Assembly (NCBI GenBank): GCA_023391815.1
Contig: JAEWAF010000136.1
Location: 111,264 to 175,263 of the forward strand
Source of the DNA: Pseudomonadota bacterium
GTDB lineage: Bacteria > Pseudomonadota > Gammaproteobacteria > Steroidobacterales > Steroidobacteraceae
DNA: 64,000 nucleotides
Direction of reading: 5' to 3'
A program made the translations under genes and the position numbers. The notes under the pieces were generated by a model that was not told the origin of the DNA, ran no database searches, and saw only the letters and a program-made list of their open reading frames with translations. Shown piece after piece: positions 35,024 through 43,099 of this stretch (positions within the stretch are counted from its first letter, which is position 1; each line of letters begins with the position of its first letter).

Positions 35024-35956
35024 ATGACCATTCGTTTGCTAGCCGCGACCCTCCTGGCGGCGGCCGTCTCACTATCGACTCCCGTGATGGCAAAGGGGCC
35101 AACCAACGCATCGCGCAGTGTGGCCAAGAAGGAAGTCTTGCTCGAGCGAGTCACGCCGGAGTATTGGCGCGTTACTTTTCACAATCCGCCTTTCAACATC
35201 TTCGGGCCGGAGTCGATCGGTCAGCTCAACGAGGTGATTTCGGCCATCGAGCGTGACGCCAGGCTCAAGGTGGTCGTGTTCGACAGCGACGTACCCGACT
35301 TTTTTCTCACCCACTATGATTTCGTTCCACCACTAACGGATACGACACAACTTCCGAACGGCCCCACGGGCTTGCCGCCGCTGCCTGACATGCTGGTCCG
35401 CCTGAGTAGGTCGCCGGTGGTGTCGATCGCGTCGATCCGCGGCAGAGCCACTGGTGTCGGCAGCGAACTCGCGTTGGCGAGCGACATGCGCTTTGCCAGT
35501 CGGGAGAAAGCACTTCTCTCCCAATGGGAAATCGGTGCGGCCCTCGTCCCTGGCGGCGGTCCCATGGCTCGCTTGCCCTCACTGATGGGTAGAGGGCGCG
35601 CGTTGGAAGTGTTGCTCACGGGCAATGACATCGATGCGGAGCTGGCCGAGCGCTACGGATATGTGAACCGCGCCATCCCTGACTCGGAGCTTGACAAATT
35701 CGTTGATGCAATGGCCAGACGCATTGCCGGCTTCGACAAGCAAGCCATCCGAGATATCAAGCATCTTGTCGACGTTGTATCTCTGCCGTCGGACGAGCAA
35801 ATCGGTGCCGGGTGGCAAGGATTCATCAGCTCGGTGCAGCGTCCCCAGGCTCAGCGACGAATCAAGCAGCTGATGCAGCGTGGTTTGCAAAAAGATCCGG
35901 ATGTCGAGAAGCGGCTTGCGCATTACACGGGCACGCTCGGCGACCCGGTGAAGTGA
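35024..35956 (+). CDS. Crotonase-fold protein with a signal peptide
   Basis: ATG 35024 with CGGAG upstream starts MTIRLLAATLLAAAVSLSTPVMAKG, a clear Sec signal with cleavage after AxA-like VMA. The mature part is a full crotonase (FHNPPFNIFGPESI, SIASIRGRATGVGSELALASDMRFAS, ALVPGGGPMARL, ELAERYGYVNRAIPDSEL) and resembles the cytoplasmic paralogue at 23889. Crotonases normally act on CoA thioesters in the cytoplasm, so export is unexpected and implies a substrate without CoA or a new role. It is cotranscribed with the porin gene six bases downstream. Confidence 0.85.
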   Translation: MTIRLLAATLLAAAVSLSTPVMAKGPTNASRSVAKKEVLLERVTPEYWRVTFHNPPFNIFGPESIGQLNEVISAIERDARLKVVVFDSDVPDFFLTHYDFVPPLTDTTQLPNGPTGLPPLPDMLVRLSRSPVVSIASIRGRATGVGSELALASDMRFASREKALLSQWEIGAALVPGGGPMARLPSLMGRGRALEVLLTGNDIDAELAERYGYVNRAIPDSELDKFVDAMARRIAGFDKQAIRDIKHLVDVVSLPSDEQIGAGWQGFISSVQRPQAQRRIKQLMQRGLQKDPDVEKRLAHYTGTLGDPVK

Positions 35957-35962
35957 TTCACC

Positions 35963-37249
35963 GTGACTACGCGTACGAACAAGCTGCTGGCGTCGGCGGC
36001 GTCGGTGCTCTGCGCCATCCAGGCCCACGCCGACGACGCTGGCAGCTTCGATGATCGAATCACAGGCGATTGGAGCGGCTTGCGCTCTTCGCTGGCGGAA
36101 GGCGGCGTGAACCTCACGCTCGGCTATGTCGGAGAGTGGGTGCACAATACCAGTGGTGGCGAGCGTAGCAGCACAGCCTATGCTGATCAGATCGCTTTCG
36201 GGGCAGACTTGAACCTCGACACGTTGATCGGATGGAGAGGCGCCTCATTCCATGGCATCGTCACCAATCGGAACGGTCCGCAGCTCGATGCGAAGGCCGG
36301 CTTCGGCACGCTGCTGGAAACCCACGAACTCTATGGGCGCGGACACTACACGCGGCTCACGCGCTTCTATCTGCAGCAGCAGCTGCTCGATGAGAGAGTG
36401 ACAATCAAACTGGGCCGCAGTGACGTCGACTTCTTTCCGTTCTCATGCGATTTCATCAACATCAGCTTCTGCGGAGCGCTCCCGGGTTATCACAGCAACG
36501 GTTGGTACACCTGGCCGATCGGGCAGTTCTTTGCGAACGTGACGATCGAGGCGGGTGCAGGCCGCTATATCAAAGTGGGTGCCAACGACGTCAACCCGCG
36601 CAACCTGGAGGGGGATCAGGGGTTGCGTCTGCATACGCGAGATGATCGTCAGCGGGGCACCCTCGCCAACCTCGAGATGGGATGGCTGCCGACCTCAGGG
36701 AGTGAATTGCCAGGCTCATATCGCATCGGATACTGGCGCAACAGCACCAGCTATCCCGATCTTCTACTCAACGAGGAGCGCGCGCCAATGCCGGTCGCAG
36801 GAGGCGCGCCGCTGATGCGAGACTCATCCACCGGGTACTACGCGCTCGCCTTCCAGCAGATCACGAACAATGGCAGCGGCGGTGGTTTGACGGTCTTCGC
36901 CAACTTCTCGCACTCGGACGGTAATGTGAACAAGGTCGACCGCTTGCTTTCGTTGGGCCTGTGGTACGAAGGCTGGTTTCCCTTCAGGCCTGATGATCGG
37001 CTGGGCCTGGCGATCGGGCACAACCGGGTGAGCAAGCGCTTCCGGGACTTCGAGCGGCTATCTCATGAAGTCGCCGGAGCTCACGGGCTGGATCGCGGCG
37101 CCGAAGTACCTATCGAGCTGAATTACACCGTTGCTGGCGCACGTGGCTTCATGTTGATGCCGAGCTTGCAGTATGTCAGGAATGCTGGAGGTCGCCGCGA
37201 CGCCGACGATATCTGGATCTTCGGTGTAAAACTGTCAGCGGAGTTTTAG
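35963..37249 (+). CDS. OprB-like carbohydrate-selective porin
   Basis: A 428-residue outer-membrane protein with signal (MTTRTNKLLASAASVLCAIQAHADD). DDRITGDWSGLRSSLAEGGVNLTLGYVGEW is the hallmark opening of OprB porins. Barrel strands follow (RFYLQQQLLDERVTIKLGRSDVDFF, GYWRNSTSYPDLLL, LSLGLWYEGWFPFRPDDRLGLAIG) and the C-terminus IFGVKLSAEF ends in Phe. OprB channels admit glucose and other small sugars. The GTG start is six bases behind the exported crotonase gene, so both products are made together and go to the cell envelope. Confidence 0.9.
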   Translation: MTTRTNKLLASAASVLCAIQAHADDAGSFDDRITGDWSGLRSSLAEGGVNLTLGYVGEWVHNTSGGERSSTAYADQIAFGADLNLDTLIGWRGASFHGIVTNRNGPQLDAKAGFGTLLETHELYGRGHYTRLTRFYLQQQLLDERVTIKLGRSDVDFFPFSCDFINISFCGALPGYHSNGWYTWPIGQFFANVTIEAGAGRYIKVGANDVNPRNLEGDQGLRLHTRDDRQRGTLANLEMGWLPTSGSELPGSYRIGYWRNSTSYPDLLLNEERAPMPVAGGAPLMRDSSTGYYALAFQQITNNGSGGGLTVFANFSHSDGNVNKVDRLLSLGLWYEGWFPFRPDDRLGLAIGHNRVSKRFRDFERLSHEVAGAHGLDRGAEVPIELNYTVAGARGFMLMPSLQYVRNAGGRRDADDIWIFGVKLSAEF

Positions 37250-37265
37250 CGGACCGGGACTGTTC

Positions 37266-37295
37266 GAGCGCGCCGCTCGACACAGCGGCGCGCTC
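37266..37295. terminator. Bidirectional hairpin terminator between convergent genes
   Basis: GAGCGCGCCGCT and AGCGGCGCGCTC form a 12-base perfect stem with a six-base loop between the ends of the porin and the cytochrome P460-like gene. No long T-run is present. Confidence 0.75.
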
Positions 37296-37304
37296 GCTGC
37301 TTCC

Positions 37305-37847
37305 TCAACGCTTCTGGTACGGGTGGAAGATATAGTCCTTATTCTTCACAGCGGTGTGGCACGCGTGCCCGCAGTCGGCAACGCCGGTTGGATCGACCGA
37401 GAACTTGTCTGAAGGCGCGTCGTAGTTGAACAGCGCATAGCCCCAACCGCCACTCTTTGGAAACCGCTTGCTGTCCTTCTCGATGACGAACGCCTGCGTA
37501 AAGACGTCCGGCACGTCCACGACGAACGGCGCCTCCGTGCTCTTCTTCGGCTTCCACTGCAGCTTCACGATCTTGGAGCCCTCCGGGAAGGGCTGGCCGT
37601 TGCCGGGCACGCCGGCCTTGTATGCTTTGATCATGGTCGGATTGGCGACGATGACCTTGAGAACTTCGTCGGTGCGCGCGGAAGAGACCACCGCCCAGTC
37701 CTCGTATCCCTTGAAGTCCGCGAAGGCGATTCCGCTCGGTGACTTGAGGGAATACTTATCCTGCGCGCTCTGTGCGTGAAGCACGCCTGCAAGTGTGCCG
37801 GCTAGCACGGTTGAAGCTGCGATGGTGAGTTTGATGCTGCGTTTCAT
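37305..37847 (-). CDS. Cytochrome P460-family protein
   Basis: A 180-residue exported protein (signal MKRSIKLTIAASTVLAGTLAGVLHAQ). It has the P460 pattern: FKGYEDWAVVSS, VIVANPTMIKAYKAG, FPEGSKIVKLQWKPK, GGWGYALFNYD and a C-terminal haem segment ADCGHACHTAVKNKDYIFHPY. The haem-binding Cys pair reads C-G-H-A-C-H (residues 159-164), spaced CX3CH rather than the usual CXXCH. P460 proteins oxidise hydroxylamine or nitric oxide in some bacteria; most in heterotrophs are uncharacterised. GAGG six bases before ATG 37847 supports this start. It is cotranscribed with the DUF6130-like gene 19 bases upstream. Confidence 0.88.
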   Translation of the reverse strand: MKRSIKLTIAASTVLAGTLAGVLHAQSAQDKYSLKSPSGIAFADFKGYEDWAVVSSARTDEVLKVIVANPTMIKAYKAGVPGNGQPFPEGSKIVKLQWKPKKSTEAPFVVDVPDVFTQAFVIEKDSKRFPKSGGWGYALFNYDAPSDKFSVDPTGVADCGHACHTAVKNKDYIFHPYQKR

Positions 37848-37866
37848 GGCGGGCCTCGGTGGGTTG

Positions 37867-38304
37867 TTACAAGCGAGTCGACTTTCCGGGAGATTTGAAA
37901 GTGAGGGTCTGTGACGTGAGCACGCCACCTTCCGTATCCACGGCCTGAATCAGCACCTTGTGCTCGCCCTTCGGCAGGTTGACGAGGATGATGGTGTTGC
38001 TCTGCCCATAGTCCGCCCACTGCCATGGCAGATCGTCGACGGTGATGTGCAGATGGCCGATGCGGGGCGACACCTCTCGGGACGATGGACCGCCGATTGG
38101 CAGGATGCGAAGGTTCTCCAGGCGGTACGGAATGTACGCGATGCCGTTGGCAAGCGGACCGGGCAGGGGCTGCTCAACGATCAACTTCGGCGCTGGTTCG
38201 TTCTCGATGGGTACCACGAGCGATGCGGCGTCCTCTGACCAGGCGTTCGCGGCGAGCAGCAATCCAGTAGCGACACTGGCACATGATCGGCCAAGGATAT
38301 TCAT
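37867..38304 (-). CDS. Exported DUF6130-like protein
   Basis: A 145-residue protein with signal (MNILGRSCASVATGLLLAANAWS). Its core RIGHLHITVDDLPWQWADYGQSNTIILVNLPKGEHKVLIQAVD is a small beta-sandwich with His-Leu-His and a Trp pair, a pattern of the DUF6130 family as I recall it. It heads the operon with the cytochrome P460-like gene. Operator copy 9 lies 56 bases upstream. Function unknown; a periplasmic metal- or ligand-binding role is a guess. Confidence 0.72.
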   Translation of the reverse strand: MNILGRSCASVATGLLLAANAWSEDAASLVVPIENEPAPKLIVEQPLPGPLANGIAYIPYRLENLRILPIGGPSSREVSPRIGHLHITVDDLPWQWADYGQSNTIILVNLPKGEHKVLIQAVDTEGGVLTSQTLTFKSPGKSTRL

Positions 38305-38360
38305 TTCCTGTTCTCCAATGGGGTACGAGAATTCACTGTAACGGGCCGTTACGAATCCGG

Positions 38361-38379
38361 TCGATTAAACGAAGGTGTC
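38361..38379 (-). promoter_or_regulatory. Candidate regulon operator, copy 9
   Basis: On the minus strand GACACCTTCGTTTAATCGA, 56 bases upstream of the DUF6130-like ATG, oriented toward it. Confidence 0.68.
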
Positions 38380-38386
38380 GATCGAC

Positions 38387-39166
38387 TCAGCTGCCGTTAC
38401 CGGCCGCTTGCAGAATGAGTTTTGCAACGGCATCGGCATGAGAAATCATCACCACGTGCGAGCCGCCTCGAATGACGACGGTCTGCTTCGAAGCGGCTCT
38501 GTGTGCCATGAAGGCCTGTGCCTCAGGGGGAATGTTCTTGTCTGCGTCGCCGTAGATGAACCATGACGGAATGCGCCTCCACGCTGCGCCCGCGGCTGCT
38601 TCTTCAAGGGCAGCTTTCGAGATGGGTCTTTGCGTGGCCGACATCAGCAGAGCTTCAGTTGGCGATACATCTGCGGCGAACTGGCTCGGAAACTTGTCTT
38701 GCTGGATGTATAGATCCTCCCCGCCAGCTGCCAGCGGAACGCCGGGGGCAAGCGTCGCGCCCAAGGTACTGCCGGGAAATCTACCCGAGAGCGCGAGAGC
38801 GGTTTCGCCGACGTCCGGCGCGAAGGCAGAGACGAATACCAGTGCCTCTACGTTTGAACTACCGGTGGCGGCGTCGTTGATCACCAGGCCTCCATACGAA
38901 TGGCCGACGAGAATGACGGGGGATTTGATGCTGGCGACCAGGCTTCTGATGTAGTCAGCATCTCGCTGCACGCTGCGCAAGGGATTGGCTGCGGCAATCA
39001 CCGAATATCCGCCTGACTTCAATCTCTTGACGACGCCATTCCAACTCGAGGTGTCGGCAAACGCCCCATGGACGAGCACCACCGTGGGCCGCGCGTTGTC
39101 GCCCCACGACACTGATGCAAATAGCAGAACTGCCATCGCGGCGAGGGTTGCAGTCGTAAGTTTCAT
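38387..39166 (-). CDS. Exported alpha/beta hydrolase
   Basis: A 259-residue hydrolase with signal peptide (MKLTTATLAAMAVLLFASVSWGD). VVLVHGAFADTSSWNGV, nucleophile elbow VGHSYGGLVI with Ser as nucleophile, acid in FIYGDADKNIP and catalytic His in GGSHVVMISH form the triad. The GAFADTSSW...GHSYGG wording is that of a common family of small esterase-like proteins related to plant hydroxynitrile lyases and methyl esterases. ATG 39166 has AGGTGA upstream. Operator copy 10 lies 59 bases upstream. Confidence 0.87.
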   Translation of the reverse strand: MKLTTATLAAMAVLLFASVSWGDNARPTVVLVHGAFADTSSWNGVVKRLKSGGYSVIAAANPLRSVQRDADYIRSLVASIKSPVILVGHSYGGLVINDAATGSSNVEALVFVSAFAPDVGETALALSGRFPGSTLGATLAPGVPLAAGGEDLYIQQDKFPSQFAADVSPTEALLMSATQRPISKAALEEAAAGAAWRRIPSWFIYGDADKNIPPEAQAFMAHRAASKQTVVIRGGSHVVMISHADAVAKLILQAAGNGS

Positions 39167-39225
39167 CGCGCTCACCTGGGGTGTGGAAGGAGAGCGAAGT
39201 ATCTGAGCAGCTTCGGCGCGGGGTT

Positions 39226-39244
39226 GCGATGACACCAACGTGCA
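39226..39244 (-). promoter_or_regulatory. Candidate regulon operator, copy 10
   Basis: On the minus strand TGCACGTTGGTGTCATCGC; the last 13 bases equal those of copy 5. It lies 59 bases upstream of the exported hydrolase and five bases from copy 11, which faces the divergent gene. Confidence 0.58.
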
Positions 39245-39248
39245 GCTA

Positions 39249-39267
39249 GATACGAACGTCTAATCGA
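39249..39267 (+). promoter_or_regulatory. Candidate regulon operator, copy 11
   Basis: GATACGAACGTCTAATCGA, ending 51 bases before the ATG of the hydrolase at 39319. Together with copy 10 it gives each of the two divergent hydrolase genes its own site. Confidence 0.65.
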
Positions 39268-39318
39268 CTACGGCCGCGACGATTGATGAGATGGTCCTGG
39301 CTTGCAACGAGGTGAAGC

Positions 39319-40371
39319 ATGTCTGGGAACTTCGATCGGACCAGGCGCGGCCTGCTTGGCGCCACCGTGCTGGGGATGACGCTCGCGCCAGTGGCTGATC
39401 TTTCCGCCAACGCGGAGAATTCGGCCCCGAAGAGGAAGAGGAGCGGGGAGCCTGTAGGAGCTTCGCTACAAACCTTCGCATCGCTCAAGCGCATCGACAC
39501 CGGCGAGTTGGAGGTTGCCTATGTCGACGAAGGTTCGCCGGACGGTAAGCCGGTGTTGCTGCTGCATGGCTGGCCTTACGACATTCATAGTTTCGTCGCG
39601 GTCACGGCCTTGCTTGCGCGAGAGGGTTATCGGGTGATCGTTCCTCATCTGCGCGGCTATGGCCAGACGAGATTCAAGTCGGCCGCTACCCCACGCAATG
39701 GCCAGCAGAGCGCGCTCGCAGCTGATGCAATTGCGCTGCTGGATGCTTTGCACTTGAAGCAGGCGATCGTAGGTGGTTTCGATTGGGGCGCGCGCACCGC
39801 TAATATCATGGCGGCACTGTGGCCGGAGCGGTGTAAGGCGCTGGTGTCCGTGAGTGGCTATTTGATTGGTAGCCGCGACAGTAACAAGGCGCCGTTGCCG
39901 CCGAGCGCCGAATTGCAGTGGTGGTATCAGTTCTATTTTGCGACGGCGCGGGGCGAGGCGGGTTATCGGAAATACACGCACGAGTTCGCGCGCTTGATCT
40001 GGCAGCTCGCGTCGCCGCAATGGAAATTCAGTGACGCCGAGTTCCAGCGTTCGGCCGTCTCGCTGGACAATCCGGACCAGGTCGCGATCGCGATTCATAA
40101 CTATCGCTGGCGGCTTGGACTGGCCCAGGGCGAGGAGCGCTACGATGCAGTCGAAAGTAAGCTTGCGGCGCTACCAGACATCAGTGTGCCAACCATCACG
40201 ATGGAAGGTGACGCAAACGGGGCGCCGCATCCAGATCCGAGCGTCTACGCGAAAAAATTCACTGGCAAGTATCAACACCGCACGATCGGTGGCGGTGTAG
40301 GACACAATCTGCCGCAGGAAGCGCCCGAGGAGTTTGCGAAAGCCATCCGGGACGTTGACGCCTTCGCGTGA
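39319..40371 (+). CDS. Alpha/beta hydrolase (epoxide hydrolase-like) with Tat-like signal
   Basis: A 350-residue protein. The N-terminus FDRTRRGLLGATVLGMTLAPVA has the twin-arginine pattern (R-R-G-L-L-G) and a mild hydrophobic stretch, so folded export through Tat is likely. The hydrolase core has LLLHGWPYDIHSF, nucleophile elbow VGGFDWGARTA with Asp, and His in GGGVGHNLPQEAPEEF. Asp nucleophile and the following cap domain point to epoxide hydrolase or dehalogenase chemistry. A VOC gene follows after 48 bases, probably in the same transcript. Confidence 0.87.
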   Translation: MSGNFDRTRRGLLGATVLGMTLAPVADLSANAENSAPKRKRSGEPVGASLQTFASLKRIDTGELEVAYVDEGSPDGKPVLLLHGWPYDIHSFVAVTALLAREGYRVIVPHLRGYGQTRFKSAATPRNGQQSALAADAIALLDALHLKQAIVGGFDWGARTANIMAALWPERCKALVSVSGYLIGSRDSNKAPLPPSAELQWWYQFYFATARGEAGYRKYTHEFARLIWQLASPQWKFSDAEFQRSAVSLDNPDQVAIAIHNYRWRLGLAQGEERYDAVESKLAALPDISVPTITMEGDANGAPHPDPSVYAKKFTGKYQHRTIGGGVGHNLPQEAPEEFAKAIRDVDAFA

Positions 40372-40419
40372 TCGAGACCAGGACAGTCAAACCCGTCATC
40401 TAGTCATCGGGAGCCCGAC

Positions 40420-41040
40420 ATGAGCGCTGTACCATCGCATGATTTCAAACTCGAAGTCGTCGTCATCCCCGTCTCGGACATCGAACGATCGAAGCGTTTC
40501 TATACCGGTCTGGGATGGCGGCTGGATGCAGACTTCTCGGCGGAGGGTGGGTTTCGTGTGGTTCAGCTGACACCGCCCGGCTCGGCGTGCTCAGTTCATT
40601 TTGGGAGCGGGCTGACAGCGGCGCAGCCGGGATCGGCACAAAGCACTTATCTTGTCGTGTCCGACATCGAAGCGGCGGTTGCCGAGCTGATCGACCGGGG
40701 TGCCACTCCGAGCACAGTCTTTCATCGCACCGGACCAGGCAAGCCTGCCACGAACGGTCGGCATCCGGACGGCGCAAGCTATTCCTCGTTTGCCACCTTC
40801 AGTGACCCCGACGGCAATACGTGGCTGCTTCAGGAAATTACGTCTCGATTGCCTGGAAGGGTGGAATCTGCCGGCGTGTCATTCACGTCTGCAGCGGAGC
40901 TGACCGATGCTTTGAAGCGTGCCGCCGCCGCGCATGGCGAGCACGAGAAGCGAACACCGGGGCAAAAGCACGATGATTGGCCGGAGTGGTACGCTGCGTA
41001 CATCCTGGCGGAGCAGGTGGGAAAGCCGTTGCCGAGGTGA
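40420..41040 (+). CDS. VOC-family (glyoxalase/bleomycin resistance-like) protein with C-terminal extension
   Basis: A 206-residue protein. The VOC domain (about 10-145) has LEVVVIPVSDIERSKRFYTGLGWRLD and FSDPDGNTWLLQEI with a metal-ligand-like Glu. The last 55 residues form a helical tail (FTSAAELTDALKRAAAAHGEHEKR, DDWPEWYAAYILAEQVG) that accompanies a subset of VOC proteins in soil bacteria. A second VOC protein at 43177 shares the first domain (VVVIPVSD..R.KRFY..LGWRLD) but lacks the tail. Role may be in aldehyde or electrophile detoxification; the substrate is not known. Confidence 0.87.
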   Translation: MSAVPSHDFKLEVVVIPVSDIERSKRFYTGLGWRLDADFSAEGGFRVVQLTPPGSACSVHFGSGLTAAQPGSAQSTYLVVSDIEAAVAELIDRGATPSTVFHRTGPGKPATNGRHPDGASYSSFATFSDPDGNTWLLQEITSRLPGRVESAGVSFTSAAELTDALKRAAAAHGEHEKRTPGQKHDDWPEWYAAYILAEQVGKPLPR

Positions 41041-41064
41041 GGCAACGGCGAATGCTCAGCTCGC

Positions 41065-41784
41065 TCAGCTGAATTCGACGTGAGTCAGGTCGATATAGAC
41101 CATCAGCATTTCCGCAACGTGCCTTCCATCCGGGCCTCGTGTGTGAGCACGACGTTGCGTCGGCAGTCTGATGCCGTTCGCCTCGACATACCGACCCGTC
41201 AGTTGCGCTGCTTGAAACCCGCCTGCGATGTTGACTCTGTAGTCATGACGGCGCAGGAGAAAATTCTCGCCGAAATAGAACTCCTGGATCTGACAATGCG
41301 TTTCGATCGCTCCGGGAAAGTGGGCTCGCAGGCAGCGCCATGTCTCGCCGCCTTCGATCCAGGGTTCCACTTCTTCGGTGTGCACGCCCGGCATCGCCAG
41401 AACGAAGGGCGTCGTCAGATATGTCCATAGCGCTTCGCCGTTGAAGTAAGCACGGTGGAGCGGGTCCCAAGATGTGTGCATCTGATGACCCGCGAAGGAG
41501 TCCCGTGGTGCGCGTCGCTCGGCTATCACCGTACCGTCGAGCTTTTCGACTCGTACCTGGTCGGAGGTGAAGATCGAGCGCTGATCAGGAGCGCCGTACG
41601 GCGCGACTGAGGCTCGCTGCTCGTGTAGCCACACCGTCATGCGGCGAGGATCGGAGTCCTGGACGATCCCTTTCAGCGCGAAGAACCCTCCGCCGCTGAC
41701 GATGGTGGCGTCGACTTTCTCATACGACATCCAGCGGCGCATCCCGCCATGCGCATCGAGAACCGCGTCGAGTAGCGTGCTCAC
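41065..41784 (-). CDS. Conserved hypothetical protein downstream of RidA
   Basis: A 239-residue protein without signal peptide. It begins MSTLLDAVLDAHGGMRRWMSYEKVDATIVSGGGFFALKG and contains VWLHEQRASVAPYGAPDQRSIFTSDQVRVE and ALWTYLTTPFVLAMPG, ending with TRGPDGRHVAEMLMVYIDLTHVEF. The alternating strands and the AHGGM..W start recall lipoprotein-carrier-like folds (LolA/LppX type) found in unnamed proteins. Its ATG overlaps the RidA stop by four bases, so it is translationally coupled as third gene of the SDR-RidA operon. Confidence 0.7.
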   Translation of the reverse strand: MSTLLDAVLDAHGGMRRWMSYEKVDATIVSGGGFFALKGIVQDSDPRRMTVWLHEQRASVAPYGAPDQRSIFTSDQVRVEKLDGTVIAERRAPRDSFAGHQMHTSWDPLHRAYFNGEALWTYLTTPFVLAMPGVHTEEVEPWIEGGETWRCLRAHFPGAIETHCQIQEFYFGENFLLRRHDYRVNIAGGFQAAQLTGRYVEANGIRLPTQRRAHTRGPDGRHVAEMLMVYIDLTHVEFS

Positions 41785-42254
41785 GGAGCACCTCCTTCAG
41801 TAACAGCCAGAATGAGTTCCACCACCACACTTGCTCCAGCAGGCAGGCTCGATACGCCATAGACCATGCGGGTCGATGCTTTGTCGGGCCCAAACAGGTT
41901 CGCGAGCAGTTCAGAAGCGGCATCCGCAACCTGGGCATGGGCTACGAAATCCGCCGTCGACGCGAGTGAGACCGTGAGGCGGACAATGCGGGTGATGAAG
42001 TCGAGTGAGCCAAGATACTCGCGTGCAATGGCGAGTGCGTTGAGAGTAGCCAAGCGAGCCGCGACGCGTGCGTCATCGATCCCGAGCCCGGCGCCGATAC
42101 GCCCGCGAAACTTTGGAACCCCCGCCTCCAACGGCAGCGTTCCACTGAGGTACAGCAGAGGCCCAACGCGCACCGCGGGCACGTACGTACCCAAGGGCTT
42201 CGGTGCAGGCGGGAGCTCGATCTGCAGCGCCTTCATTCTGTCCGCGACGCTCAT
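41781..42254 (-). CDS. RidA/YjgF-family protein (extended subgroup)
   Basis: A 157-residue protein: MSVADRMKALQIELPPAPKPLGTYVPAVRVGPLLYLSGTLPLE is the usual opening of the longer RidA subgroup, followed by LGSLDFITRIVRLTVSLAS and STRMVYGVSSLPAGASVVVELILAV. The Arg that binds the substrate carboxylate in true RidA enamine deaminases is not clear in this subgroup, so its reaction is uncertain. ATG 42254 fits the family N-terminus and has GGTGAG upstream, although an ATG at 42266 overlaps the SDR stop. Second gene of the operon. Confidence 0.88.
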   Translation of the reverse strand: MSVADRMKALQIELPPAPKPLGTYVPAVRVGPLLYLSGTLPLEAGVPKFRGRIGAGLGIDDARVAARLATLNALAIAREYLGSLDFITRIVRLTVSLASTADFVAHAQVADAASELLANLFGPDKASTRMVYGVSSLPAGASVVVELILAVTEGGAP

Positions 42255-42259
42255 CGAGC

Positions 42260-42988
42260 TCACCATTTGCCAACGTGCGATCCGCCGTTCACATACAAAA
42301 CCTCACCGGTGACTTGCTCGGCCTCTGTCAAATACATGACGGCATCGGCGACGTCGCGACCCGAGCCGATGAGGCCGAGCGGCGAAAGTGAGCGCAGGAA
42401 GTCTTTGGGCACCTCATGCAGGAGCGGAGTATCGATCACACCGGGCGCAACCGCGTTCACGCGAATGCCTTGCTTGGCGTATTCCAGGGCCAGGCTGCGC
42501 GAGATGGCGTTCAAGCCGCCCTTCGTGATCATCGCCACAGAGGCGGGTAAGGCCGCCAGTGGATGCTCGGCGATCGAAGCTGTGATGTTCACGATGCTGC
42601 CGGGCCGTTGACGTGTCAGCAGCTGTTTGATGAGCCGCTGCGTGATGTAGATGAATCCTTCCAGGTTGGTGGAGGAGAGCGCCTTGAACTCCTCCGCGGT
42701 GTAATCGATAAACGGTTTCGAAACGAAGATGCCCGCGTTGTTGACGAGCGCATCCACGCCACCGAAGCGCTCATTCGCGGTGGCCATGATCCTATCCGCT
42801 GTGGCCGGTAGCGCGATATCGCCATCCACCAATGCGAGATGCTCAGCCTGGCCGAGGGTGTTCTTGTCGCTGATGTGGCGCGAGTTTGCGACGACGTTGT
42901 AGCCGCGTTCGAGAAAGAGAGCGGCGACGGAGGCGCCTATGCCTTGAGAAGCGCCCGTGACGATGACGGTTTTGCGAGTGCCAGCCAT
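42260..42988 (-). CDS. Short-chain dehydrogenase/reductase
   Basis: A 242-residue SDR: TGASQGIGASVAALFLERGYNVVANSR, VNNAGIFVS, Ser in VNITASIAEHP, and the SLALEYAKQGIRVNAVAPGVIDTP block. The catalytic Tyr position before the lysine is altered: the segment reads SVAMITKGGLNAISRS, where YxxxK would be expected (Y replaced by M, K kept). It heads the operon with RidA and the hypothetical gene; operator copy 12 lies 60 bases upstream. Confidence 0.85.
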   Translation of the reverse strand: MAGTRKTVIVTGASQGIGASVAALFLERGYNVVANSRHISDKNTLGQAEHLALVDGDIALPATADRIMATANERFGGVDALVNNAGIFVSKPFIDYTAEEFKALSSTNLEGFIYITQRLIKQLLTRQRPGSIVNITASIAEHPLAALPASVAMITKGGLNAISRSLALEYAKQGIRVNAVAPGVIDTPLLHEVPKDFLRSLSPLGLIGSGRDVADAVMYLTEAEQVTGEVLYVNGGSHVGKW

Positions 42989-43048
42989 GCGAATCTCCGA
43001 TGAGGTGATGTATCACAGCGCTATCGAAGCAGAGCGCAAGACTGTCGC

Positions 43049-43067
43049 TCCATTACACGAAGGTGTC
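43049..43067 (-). promoter_or_regulatory. Candidate regulon operator, copy 12
   Basis: On the minus strand GACACCTTCGTGTAATGGA, 60 bases upstream of the SDR ATG at 42988. Confidence 0.66.
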
Positions 43068-43071
43068 GGTG

Positions 43072-43090
43072 GATACCAAGGTGTCGATCG
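43072..43090 (+). promoter_or_regulatory. Candidate regulon operator, copy 13
   Basis: GATACCAAGGTGTCGATCG, with palindromic core GATACC AA GGTGTC. It lies five bases from copy 12 and ends 86 bases before the VOC start. Confidence 0.62.
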
Positions 43091-43099
43091 GTAGCCATC

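Noticed and set aside
40395..40411. Possible further operator copy before the VOC gene at 40420
   Set aside because: Only the TCATCG end matches; spacing to the start is about 10 bases and the first half is missing. The gene probably shares the transcript of the hydrolase upstream.
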